DNA of 34,451 bases from JBJXFK01 sp046155505 (lineage in GTDB: Bacteria > Planctomycetota > Phycisphaerae > UBA1845 > Fen-1342), in NCBI GenBank assembly GCA_046155505.1, contig JBJXFK010000239.1:1-34451 (forward strand). The letters are read 5' to 3'. A program made the position numbers and the translations under genes. Below are positions 23,095-31,195 of the stretch, one piece after another (the stretch's first letter is position 1; every line of letters begins with the position of its first letter). Below the pieces are notes generated by a model. It was not told the origin of the DNA and did not search any database. It saw only the letters and a program-made list of their open reading frames with translations.

Positions 23095-25200
23095 CTACTG
23101 ACACGGCGTACCGAAGGCCGCCAGCAAAACCGCGAGATCGCTGAGTCCGACTGAGCCGTCTACATCAATGTCTGCCGAGCAGCCGGCTTCGGCGGTGTTG
23201 CAGCCGAACTGAGTCAGCAAAATGGCCAGATCGGGAAGCTCGACGACGCCGTTGCCATCAAGATCGCCGGCGCATTCGGCGCGAGTCACGGTGAGGTGTG
23301 CAGTCGCACTTGTCACGTCACCACAGGGGTTTGTTGCGACAACATCGTATGCGGCAACGTCAGCCGGACCGACCGACGTGATGCGGAGGGTCGCGCTGTT
23401 CGCGCCGCTGCTCACGCTACCGCTCGGCGTCGTCCCGTCGGTCAGCGGTAAGCCGTTGCGTCGCCACTGAAAGGTCATCGGGTCTGAACCCCAGGCGACG
23501 GCCGCGAATTCTGCAGCTTCTCCGATTACGACGAACTGCGATTGAGGCGGAGTGCGAATGCTGGCGGGGGCGATGCCATCCCATTCCCACGTATCGCCAA
23601 AGGCGTAGGCAGCGCCCCCGCCGAAAAGCACGAACTTCCCGCGGCTCGAATCGTACGCCATCGCAGCTTCGGCGCGCGGCGCTGGACCACCGGCCATCCG
23701 CGGAATCCATGCAATGCCATCCCACTCCCAAACCTCGTTCCAATATCGGTAGTTTGGCGTGAGATCCCAGCCGCCGAAGAGTACGGAGACCTGGCGAGCG
23801 CTGTTGTATGCGAGTGAGCACTTCTTCCACGCTGAGGGGCTAAGATTGGTCTGGAACGCCCAATCGATGCCGTTCCACTCATACGTCGTTCCCGGGTTTG
23901 CGCCGTTTCCGGCCCACCCGTATAGGACGGAGAGTTGACGAGAGGAGTCGTAAGCCGTGCATGCATAGTCGGCGTCTACGAACGATGTGGGGGTGAAAGT
24001 CCAAGTCGAGCCGTCCCATTCCCACCAGTCGTATGTTGAACGCCATAGCGCGACGCCACGGGCTCTGTCGAACGTCATGACAGCTGTATAGTCGCTCCCG
24101 TAGGACGGAGCCGGAGAATAATCGCCCTGAAACAGCAAGGTGTGTTGACGAACGGTATCGAACACAATCCGCATGTTTGTCGTGTTTCGCGGCGCGTGGG
24201 CGGTGAATTTGCGACGCCAGAGTTCGCCGTCCCACTCCCAGGTTTGAATCGGACCATCGGCACCATCCTCAGCATTGGTGCGCGGGCGCACATAGACCAT
24301 CAGGCCACGCGCTGCGTCGAATACCATGTGGCCGGCGCCGCTGCGCTGCGGAATGCCGAAAGTGCGCGCGACCCACGTCGTGCCGCTCCACTCCCACAGA
24401 TCAGATGCAAGCGCTGTGGCGGGCGTTCCCCCCGAGTCGCGATAACCGCCAAACATTACCGTGGCACCGCGCGCCGAGTCGAAAGCCATTGCGTGATACG
24501 CACGCCGGTTTGGTCCCGCATTTGCGCGCTGTGTCCAAGTCGCCCCATCCCACTCCCATGTGTCCTGTCGTTCGGCGTTGACGTAGCCGCCGAACAAGAC
24601 AGTGACACCCCGCGCCGCGTCGAATGCCATCGCGGTGCCCGTGCGTGCCGGCGGGCCGGTCGACGTACGATGCGTCCACGCGATTCCGTTCCACTCAAAC
24701 GTATTGGAATATTGCCGGAGAACGCACACCGCGCGGTTTGAGTCGTAGACCATGGCCGTGTCACTGACTATCGACGCGCCTCCACCGATGCGAAAGGTCC
24801 AGGTCGTACCGTCCCACTCCCAGGTCTGGAACTGCGTGTATTCCGGCGTGGTTCCACAAAGCACCGCAACGCCGCGCGAAGCGTCGAACGCCAGCGAAGC
24901 ACCGGGGGCGAGAAGCGGACCGGATTGCGCGACCAGTTGCCACGATTCGCCGTTCCAGGACCAGGTATCTCGATGCCGCGTTGTGCCCGCCACGCCGCCG
25001 TGGAGCAAGACCACCTGACGCGCGCTGTCGTAACACATGACGTGCCCGGCGCGTGCCGGAGGAAAGACAATTGGCAGGCGCACATCCCAGTGTGTCCCGT
25101 CCCAAAGGGCCGTTCCCATGTCGCGCAGCGGAGTTCCTCCGTCGCCCGCCGGTCCGCCACCGAAAACCACCACCTGCTGACGTGCCGCATCATAGGCCAT
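23095..25200 (-). CDS. Kelch-like/Ig-like/dockerin surface protein, body without signal peptide
   Basis: The open frame of 701 residues contains about twelve repeats of 45-55 residues with the alternating pattern AMAFDSARGVTVLFGG and TWEWDGTTW, a Kelch/propeller-like design. They are followed by an Ig-like domain (MTFQWRRNGLPLTDG...YDVVATNPCGDVTS, about 560-645) and two dockerin-like loops (DLDGNGVVELPDLAILLTQFG and DIDVDGSVGLSDLAVLLAAFG). The first repeat is incomplete at this ATG. The same reading frame continues upstream through an in-frame TAA (25258-25260) into a perfect signal peptide starting at 25326, so the 5' end appears cut off by a stop mutation. Without a signal peptide the product would stay in the cytoplasm, if made at all. 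Confidence 0.85.
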   Translation of the reverse strand: MAYDAARQQVVVFGGGPAGDGGTPLRDMGTALWDGTHWDVRLPIVFPPARAGHVMCYDSARQVVLLHGGVAGTTRHRDTWSWNGESWQLVAQSGPLLAPGASLAFDASRGVAVLCGTTPEYTQFQTWEWDGTTWTFRIGGGASIVSDTAMVYDSNRAVCVLRQYSNTFEWNGIAWTHRTSTGPPARTGTAMAFDAARGVTVLFGGYVNAERQDTWEWDGATWTQRANAGPNRRAYHAMAFDSARGATVMFGGYRDSGGTPATALASDLWEWSGTTWVARTFGIPQRSGAGHMVFDAARGLMVYVRPRTNAEDGADGPIQTWEWDGELWRRKFTAHAPRNTTNMRIVFDTVRQHTLLFQGDYSPAPSYGSDYTAVMTFDRARGVALWRSTYDWWEWDGSTWTFTPTSFVDADYACTAYDSSRQLSVLYGWAGNGANPGTTYEWNGIDWAFQTNLSPSAWKKCSLAYNSARQVSVLFGGWDLTPNYRYWNEVWEWDGIAWIPRMAGGPAPRAEAAMAYDSSRGKFVLFGGGAAYAFGDTWEWDGIAPASIRTPPQSQFVVIGEAAEFAAVAWGSDPMTFQWRRNGLPLTDGTTPSGSVSSGANSATLRITSVGPADVAAYDVVATNPCGDVTSATAHLTVTRAECAGDLDGNGVVELPDLAILLTQFGCNTAEAGCSADIDVDGSVGLSDLAVLLAAFGTPCQ

Positions 25201-25257
25201 TGCGTGGCCCCAGACGGCCTCCGGACTTCTCAGCTTCCATCCGCACTGCTGCTGCGC

Positions 25258-25326
25258 TTAGGCGGTTGGCCCGATGCACGTCAACAGAGACAGGAGCACG
25301 ATCGCCGAGCGATTTGTGTTCAACAT
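25258..25326 (-). pseudogene. detached signal peptide followed by in-frame TAA
   Basis: From the ATG at 25326 the minus strand encodes MLNTNRSAIVLLSLLTCIGPTA, 22 residues and then TAA. After the stop, the same frame goes on as AQQQCGWKLRSPEAVWGHA directly into the first propeller repeat. A codon such as CAA at this position would give a normal signal-peptidase site and one continuous protein of 743 residues. An AAGGCGG lies shortly before the ATG. Confidence 0.85.
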
Positions 25327-25402
25327 GGGAACCGCCTTGGGATGAAGCTACGTCCGCACACACAGGTGCAGAAAAGAACAGTAGCATAGAGCGGGCGTTA
25401 GA

Positions 25403-25954
25403 TCAACGAGAATCCGCCCCCGTTGGTGGAGCCTCGCGAAGCTGTCGGCGGGCGATAACGTCTCGAACGAAGTCGGCCTTGCCATCGGTGTACGCCGCCA
25501 CGTCGTCCACGAAATCTTGTGCCAGTCGCCGCTTCAAATCGGCGTAAGCGTGGGCGATTAGCGGATCGTCGCGCAGGGCGTCGCGAAATGCTATGTGGTT
25601 GCGCCAAAACTCGCTTGTGATCTCGACCATATGAATATGACGGGTGCGGACGCCCGCCGTGTCTTTGCGGAAGAAGCGCCGCATCGGAAGGGTCGCTTCG
25701 AACTTTGGGACATACTCAAAGCCGAGAGACTGCATGAGCGGCGCGGCACGCGGCGAATCCGAGAGATCGCGAATGGCGACCATCAGATCAAGCACCGGCT
25801 TGGCGGCCAGCCCCGGGACCGCGGTACTGCCGATGTGCTCGATCACGATGACGAGCGGGCCAAGGGCGACGGCGATGGCGCGGGCCTGCTCGGCGGCCAA
25901 TGCGGGCCATGCGGGGTTGTAGTTTTCGATGATGATCGGGCGTCGGTCGGACAC
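25403..25954 (-). CDS. GrpB family protein (UPF0157)
   Basis: This 183-residue protein has the GrpB/UPF0157 signature HIGSTAVPGLAAKPVLDLMVAI near residues 38-59 and the typical ending with RHIHMVE..FWRNHIAFRDALR. The fold is nucleotidyltransferase-like; some members are fused to CoaE dephospho-CoA kinase, and the activity of free-standing forms is unsettled. The best start is GTG at 25954 (VSDRRPIIIENYNPAWP), which fits the family N-terminus; upstream in-frame ATGs would add unrelated sequence. It is divergent from parB across 213 nt and lies 76 nt upstream of the broken Kelch-like gene on the same strand. Confidence 0.92.
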   Translation of the reverse strand: MSDRRPIIIENYNPAWPALAAEQARAIAVALGPLVIVIEHIGSTAVPGLAAKPVLDLMVAIRDLSDSPRAAPLMQSLGFEYVPKFEATLPMRRFFRKDTAGVRTRHIHMVEITSEFWRNHIAFRDALRDDPLIAHAYADLKRRLAQDFVDDVAAYTDGKADFVRDVIARRQLREAPPTGADSR

Positions 25955-26167
25955 GCGACCATGATGGCGGCGTGATGCCGCAACCACAACTGCGCCTCTC
26001 AATTGTCTATCAATCGTACATTGTACATGAAGTGCCGGATACATAGATGTTCTATGACTCCGTGAGTTCCAAGTCGCATGGTCGCTGGCGGGGCCGGCGG
26101 TTTGGTTTTTTGGGTGGATTGACAACGCCCGGCGATGGACGCAATCTTCGCAGGCATGGAGAAGAGC

Positions 26168-27136
26168 ATGTCCAAACCCGCTCCGCGCCTGGGCCGCGGA
26201 TTGAGTGCATTGATCGGCCCGCGGACGACGACGGTGCTGCGCAGCGAAACTTCGGCACCCGCGTCGACCGTTGCGCCCGCTTCGCCGCTAATCCCGACGA
26301 TCGGCGAAACGGTTTCCCACTCGCCAGCACCCGGCGGGGTGCAGATGATCTCGATCGACCAGATCCAGCGCAACCCCTACCAGCCGCGAACGGAGTTTGA
26401 CCAGGTCGCACTCGATGAGTTGGCCGCGTCGATTCGCCAATCGGGCATCTTGCAGCCGGTCCTGGTGCGGCGAGCCGAAGGTGCGTTTCAGCTCGTCGCT
26501 GGCGAGCGCCGCTGGCGGGCGGCGCGTCTCGCGGGATTGCAGGTTGTGCCGGCGATCGTCAAGTCGCTGAGCGACAGTGAGGCGATGGAGCTCGCGCTGG
26601 TAGAGAACCTGCAGCGTGAAGACCTGGGTCCGCTGGAGCGTGCGACAGCTTATCAACAATACTTGAACACGTTCAATGTGTCGGCGGACGCGCTGGCGGG
26701 TAAGCTCGGCGAGAGCCGTGCAAATGTCGCTAACTACTTGCGGCTGCTAAAGCTAGCGCCCGATGTCCAGACCATGCTGGCCCGGCAGGCGCTGTCGATG
26801 GGGCACGCGCGGGCGCTACTCTCCATCAACGATCCACAAAAGCAACTTGCCCTTGCAAAGCTTGTGCAAAGACGAAACCTGTCGGTGCGGCAGGTGGAGG
26901 AGTTGGCCAAGTCGGCGGATGCCGTAGCGGTCGCGTCGGCGGAACCGGCGCACAACCGTCCGGGTGACAAGCACATCGATGACGTAGCTCGGTCGTTCAG
27001 TAAGGCGATTGGGCTGCGGGTTTCGGTGGTGCCTGGTCGCGGGAAGAACACAGGCCGCGTGGTGCTGCATTACCAATCGCTTGAAGAGTTTGATCGGTTG
27101 GCGGAGCGGATTGGCGGCAGGGCATCGATCGACTGA
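26168..27136 (+). CDS. parB: chromosome-partitioning protein ParB
   Basis: This 322-residue CTP-dependent DNA clamp binds parS and loads SMC and partition complexes. It has the N-terminal ParA-contact peptide LGRGLSALIG (8-17) and a disordered Ala/Pro linker. The ParB N-domain follows (about 58-150, with RNPYQPR and the CTP-binding GERRWRA at 112-118, then ENLQRE), then a helix-turn-helix (about 171-195, DALAGKLGESRANVANYLRLL) and a C-terminal dimer domain. The ATG at 26168 has GGAGAAG eight bases upstream; two in-frame upstream ATGs are less likely. No parA is adjacent: upstream is the divergent GrpB gene. Two parS sites follow directly after its terminator, so the gene is autonomous with its own centromere. 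Confidence 0.96.
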   Translation: MSKPAPRLGRGLSALIGPRTTTVLRSETSAPASTVAPASPLIPTIGETVSHSPAPGGVQMISIDQIQRNPYQPRTEFDQVALDELAASIRQSGILQPVLVRRAEGAFQLVAGERRWRAARLAGLQVVPAIVKSLSDSEAMELALVENLQREDLGPLERATAYQQYLNTFNVSADALAGKLGESRANVANYLRLLKLAPDVQTMLARQALSMGHARALLSINDPQKQLALAKLVQRRNLSVRQVEELAKSADAVAVASAEPAHNRPGDKHIDDVARSFSKAIGLRVSVVPGRGKNTGRVVLHYQSLEEFDRLAERIGGRASID

Positions 27137-27165
27137 AGTAGTTTGTTCGAACGAGCACACGAAGA

Positions 27166-27199
27166 GCGGGGCGGTACACGGTCGAGTGTGCCGCCCCGC
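27166..27199 (+). terminator. terminator of parB
   Basis: A 14-bp stem (GCGGGGCGGTACAC with GTGTGCCGCCCCGC, one G-U pair, loop GGTCGA) starts 29 nt after the parB stop. It is followed by ATTTCGTTTC, a modest T-rich run. This fits an intrinsic terminator. Confidence 0.75.
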
Positions 27200-27203
27200 A
27201 TTT

Positions 27204-27219
27204 CGTTTCACGTGAAACA
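27204..27219. promoter_or_regulatory. parS centromere site 1
   Basis: CGTTTCACGTGAAACA matches the bacterial parS consensus TGTTTCACGTGAAACA at 15 of 16 positions, with the inner 14-bp palindrome GTTTCACGTGAAAC perfect. It lies 67 nt after parB. ParB should nucleate and spread from here. Confidence 0.93.
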
Positions 27220-27241
27220 CGAACACCGGATCGGCGATTGT

Positions 27242-27257
27242 CGTTTCACGTGAAACA
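27242..27257. promoter_or_regulatory. parS centromere site 2
   Basis: A second identical CGTTTCACGTGAAACA lies 38 bp from the first (centre to centre), close to but not exactly a whole number of helical turns. The remaining part of the gap up to 27464 has small hairpins (27262-27285 and 27391-27406) and the ribosome-binding site of the next gene, and nothing else I can name. Confidence 0.93.
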
Positions 27258-27464
27258 CGATCGCTGCCGCACCGGCAGTCCTGCGGCAGGTGCACCACCC
27301 CACCACTCGCCGGTTCTTTGCACGCGATACAACGTCCGTAAATTTCTTGACTTCTGCCATTTGTGACGCACACTTGAACTCAGCCGCAGTGCCACCCCGC
27401 AGTGGCTACGGCTTCACATCGGCCGGCACTTCACTTCCGCCGGCATCGACTGAAGGGGGTTCAC

Positions 27465-30400
27465 ATGAGAGCGTTCGTTTCATGCTGCGCAGTCGCATTG
27501 AGTGCCGCCGGGCTCGCACGCGGAGGCGAGCCGGCAGAGTTCAATCTCATGAAGGTCGAGCCGTCCGGCGGCGGGCATCCACGCGTGCTCTTCCCAGTGG
27601 CCGGCAGCGACGACGTCCGCGGGATCGCCGATCGCGGACTGCAGACGTTTCCCAATCTTTCCAAAATGGTAACCGGCAATTTCGTCAACTTCGATTCGCC
27701 CGCGCTTCATCCGCTCACGCTCAGTCGCGACGGCGAGCGCCTGTTCGCCTTGAATGGACCCGCCGGGACGTTGGTTGTCATCGCTACCGGCGCGGCGGAC
27801 GGCAATCTTCCTCGGGTCACTCGCGAGATTCCGGTAGGTATCGACCCTGTTACGGTTCGCATTCAACCGGGTACGGCCGACCAGGTCGTCTGGGTTGTCA
27901 ACAGCATCTCAGACGACATTAGTATTGTTGACGTGAGCGCAGGTGCGACGACCGCGACGATCTCAGTCGGCGACGAGCCGGTCGAGCTGCTGTTCGACGA
28001 ATCCGGTCGATTCGCGTACATCATTCTGCAGGGGCCGGCGCTCGACGCACCGACGGCAAACGCAGTTCACGGGAGCGATCTGGTCACGATCGACGTGGCC
28101 TCGCGCACGCCGATCCATCGCCTACGGCTGCCCTGCCACACGCCTCGGGCTGCGGCGATCGACCTGGCAAACGCCCAAATCGTCGTCGCTTCGCTGCATT
28201 CCGGGAACAACACAACGACCGTCGGCGGGCCGGTGACTGCGTGCTTCACGCCGACCAACGGGATCGATAGCACACAATGCTTCTTCATCCCAGGGCTGCA
28301 GATCTTACGCGATTTCAGTGTCACCGCATCCGTGTTTGATCAGTCGCCGTTGCTTGCGCCCTGGCCGGACATTTCGACCGAGCCGGGCGCGCCATCGGTG
28401 ATGCGCATTGTTCCGGACGGGCTGGATAGCGGCGAGTGGGCGGTATTGCTCTCACTGCTGCTACTTCCCAGCGGCGAGCTTGATCCTGCCGTGGTCGCGC
28501 AATTGACACTAGAATTATCTACGCCCGAGCTGCAACTGAACAACGCGGAGCAGGTGCTGATCGAGATCCTGAGTCAGGCGGTGGATACACTCGACAACGA
28601 CCTGATCGTCGTCAGCCTTCGATCGCCGGATGCGCCGGCGGTCTCCGCGATTCAGTCGGGCGTCGGCACAACGCTGACCGGCCTGTCGCTAATTCGCACA
28701 GATAGTACACTGTATGTAGGTACGATTGACGCGAATAACCTTGTTCGCACATCGCCGCTCATCAACGGCCAGACGGTCAATCACCGCATCGTGCGCGTCG
28801 AAAATGTCGGCACGCCGCAAGTGTCCATCGCGCCCGTTGATCTAAACGCCGGCCCGTCGGCGTCGCCGCGCCCGCTCGCGAATTTGCTGGAAATGGTGGT
28901 TTCTGCGGACGGCTCGCGCGTGTACGTCGCCGCGATGGGTTCTGATCGTGTCGGCGTGCTCGACGGTGCGACCGGGCGACCGCTACGCACCATCGAAACC
29001 GGTCGCGGGCCGCGTGGCGTCGCGCTCGACGACAGCGCGCAGCGACTCTATGTCTTCAATCGCACCGACATGATGATCAGCTCGCACGATCTGTCGGCCG
29101 GCGCATCCGCACCGGCGTTGCACAAGCTCTACCTCTACAACCCCGAGCCGCCGAGCGTGAAAAACGGCCGGCATTTCGTGTTTTCGACCGCCAACAGTCG
29201 CGACGGCGTCAGTTCGTGCGGCACATGTCACATCGACGGCAATCTCGATCATCTCGCGTGGGATCTGGGCGATCCGTCCGGGCAAATGTTGCCCGCCCCG
29301 CAAAACGTGCAGCTCGCGTTCGGCAATCCGACGCCCAACCATCCGGCGAAAGGTCCGATGGTGACGCAATCTCTGCGCGGCCTCGCGCGGCACAACTCGT
29401 TTCACTGGCGCGGCGACAAGCCGCAGCTTGAAGACTTCAATGAGGCGTTCGAAAATCTGCTCGGCGGCGAGCAACTCAGCGACGCGGATATCGGCGCGAT
29501 GGCCGACTACATCGAGTCGCTGGTCTATCCGCCGAGCCCGTTCTTCAATCGCGACAATTCGTTCAAAGATCCCGCGGCGGCCGCGGGCGTGGTAGTGTGG
29601 GCGAACAATTGCCAGGCATGTCACGACGCGTTCCACGATGGCACGCGCCGCGACCCGGAATTCACGGACGATTTCGGCTTCGACATCACGTCACTCGACG
29701 CACAGATTCAGGAAGTCGCGCAGATGCGTGCCATCCATCGCAAATTCGACAGCGATCTCTACACCGGATTCGGCACGATTCACGACGGTCGCGAGCGGCG
29801 CGAGGCGAATGATCACCCGCTGCAGACGTTCCTCGACGATTTCTTTCCGTTCATGCCGGACAATGAGCGCTCAGATCTGATCGCGTTTATCACGTCGTTT
29901 CCGACGAACGTCATGTCGGTCGTCGGTTGGCAGGTTCATCTGAACGGACCGGTGACCGTTCAACAAACGGCCGATCTCGACGTCATGCTGAGCATGGCGC
30001 AGCCGCAAGCCACGTTCGGCTGTGGCCTGCCGGAGGGTTGCCCGCCGGAACCGTATTGCGATGTGGTCGTGCATGGCGTGCTGGGTGAATTGTCCGGCAG
30101 TCTGTGGTTGGCCGATCCGGTTGCGGGCACGTTCATTTCGGACACAAGCGTCATGTGGACGCGCGACCTGCTCGAAACGATCGCGGCCGCTGGAGGGATG
30201 CTGGTTTTCCAGGCGGTGCCGGCGGGTTCGGGGCGGCGGCTCGGCATTGACTGGGATCACGATTGCATCTCGAACGGCGTCGACGCACACCCGCGCGGCA
30301 CGCCGAACCTGAACGGCGACAACGCGGTCGATCTGACCGATTTGTCGATTCTGCTGGCGAACTTCGGCGTCGAGAGCGTGCCGCGCGAGCAAGGCGACGC

Positions 30401-30476
30401 GGACGGCGACGGCGATTGCGATCTGACCGATCTGTCGATCCTGCTGAGTCAGTTCGGCGTGACCTGCGTGTATTGA
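27465..30476 (+). CDS. secreted propeller/di-haem cytochrome c/dockerin fusion
   Basis: This 1003-residue exported protein starts with a signal peptide (1-20, near ARG-GEP). Residues about 60-530 form a YVTN-like beta-propeller (LTLSRDGERLFALNGPAGTL, VSADGSRVYVAAMGSDRVGVLDGATGRPLRTI). Two c-type haem sites follow, C585-G-T-C588-H589 and C716-Q-A-C719-H720, with a MauG/cytochrome c peroxidase-like context (SLRGLARHNSFHWRGDKPQLEDF). The end has two dockerin-like loops (NLNGDNAVDLTDLSILLANFG, DADGDGDCDLTDLSILLSQFG). The likely role is periplasmic or surface electron transfer or substrate oxidation. A catalytic activity is not proved: the peroxidase distal residues cannot be assigned. The ATG at 27465 has GAAGGGGG upstream. 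The gene stands alone after the parS region. Confidence 0.9.
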   Translation: MRAFVSCCAVALSAAGLARGGEPAEFNLMKVEPSGGGHPRVLFPVAGSDDVRGIADRGLQTFPNLSKMVTGNFVNFDSPALHPLTLSRDGERLFALNGPAGTLVVIATGAADGNLPRVTREIPVGIDPVTVRIQPGTADQVVWVVNSISDDISIVDVSAGATTATISVGDEPVELLFDESGRFAYIILQGPALDAPTANAVHGSDLVTIDVASRTPIHRLRLPCHTPRAAAIDLANAQIVVASLHSGNNTTTVGGPVTACFTPTNGIDSTQCFFIPGLQILRDFSVTASVFDQSPLLAPWPDISTEPGAPSVMRIVPDGLDSGEWAVLLSLLLLPSGELDPAVVAQLTLELSTPELQLNNAEQVLIEILSQAVDTLDNDLIVVSLRSPDAPAVSAIQSGVGTTLTGLSLIRTDSTLYVGTIDANNLVRTSPLINGQTVNHRIVRVENVGTPQVSIAPVDLNAGPSASPRPLANLLEMVVSADGSRVYVAAMGSDRVGVLDGATGRPLRTIETGRGPRGVALDDSAQRLYVFNRTDMMISSHDLSAGASAPALHKLYLYNPEPPSVKNGRHFVFSTANSRDGVSSCGTCHIDGNLDHLAWDLGDPSGQMLPAPQNVQLAFGNPTPNHPAKGPMVTQSLRGLARHNSFHWRGDKPQLEDFNEAFENLLGGEQLSDADIGAMADYIESLVYPPSPFFNRDNSFKDPAAAAGVVVWANNCQACHDAFHDGTRRDPEFTDDFGFDITSLDAQIQEVAQMRAIHRKFDSDLYTGFGTIHDGRERREANDHPLQTFLDDFFPFMPDNERSDLIAFITSFPTNVMSVVGWQVHLNGPVTVQQTADLDVMLSMAQPQATFGCGLPEGCPPEPYCDVVVHGVLGELSGSLWLADPVAGTFISDTSVMWTRDLLETIAAAGGMLVFQAVPAGSGRRLGIDWDHDCISNGVDAHPRGTPNLNGDNAVDLTDLSILLANFGVESVPREQGDADGDGDCDLTDLSILLSQFGVTCVY

Positions 30477-30716
30477 GTGGCTGTGTTGCGGCACGCTCGC
30501 CCAGCATGCGAGCGCGCCGCCGGCGAATTCGCGCCGTGCATGAAGTGCGCGCGTCGCGCGTCACAGCATTAACTTGATCGTCGAATCTCTCGGTGACCTC
30601 CGTGTTCTCTGTGGCGATCTTTCTTTCCGCCTGTGGCTATTCCTTACAAATGTCGCCGCCCTTCAACGCCGATGCACCCTCAGCGGCTGCGCAAACGGCG
30701 CAGCGTGGAGCGTCGC
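30477..30716. other. intergenic, no gene seen
   Basis: The stretch contains a CGCTCG...CGAGCG-type hairpin (30494-30516) just after the cytochrome gene, and a pyrimidine-rich CTCGGTGACCTCCGTGTTC tract (30589-30607) with the look of a dispersed repeat. No coding signal was found before the small gene at 30717. Confidence 0.4.
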
Positions 30717-30977
30717 ATGCATCGGCAACGAGGATTCGACATCAAGTCGGCGATCGTCGGGGCCACGCTCGCGCTCGCGGTTTTCTGGGGCCGCGAGCTT
30801 GCCCGTCCGACCGCCGCCGCACGTGCCGATAGTTCGCTGCCCGGCGAACAGTCGCGCGAGCTGACGCGGCTCGTCGATCAGACCAACCAGAAACTCGCCG
30901 AGGCAGTTGCCGTGCTGAAACATATCCGCGACCAGCAGCACGGCCCGCCGGGGTTCGAGCCGAATCGTCGCAAGTAA
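30717..30977 (+). CDS. small single-pass membrane protein, unknown function
   Basis: This 86-residue protein starts MHRQRGFDIKSAIVG, with a hydrophobic segment at about 11-25 after basic residues, then a polar region. A heptad-like helix follows (SRELTRLVDQTNQKLAEAVAVLKHIRDQQ, in two halves at 50-77). It could form a membrane-anchored coiled coil. No family is recognised. The GGAG at 30706-30709, seven bases before the ATG, supports this start over an upstream ATG at 30633. Being single-copy and short, it might still be a chance frame. Confidence 0.6.
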   Translation: MHRQRGFDIKSAIVGATLALAVFWGRELARPTAAARADSSLPGEQSRELTRLVDQTNQKLAEAVAVLKHIRDQQHGPPGFEPNRRK

Positions 30978-31195
30978 CGATCCTTGACCGCTCTGCGGCA
31001 ACCCATATTGCACAGCTCGCCTGCCAATCGAATTGCCGACAGGATTCGCCGAGGTCAGCCGTCCGCATCGTGTCGGAGTCGGGCTGATCCCCGAATGCCC
31101 CCCGATTGCATGAATGCACCCACGGGCCGACAATCCACGACCGTTTTTTCTCGCAGGACCGCCCTACGACGTGGGGCCGCTCAGGAGCACTTTGT

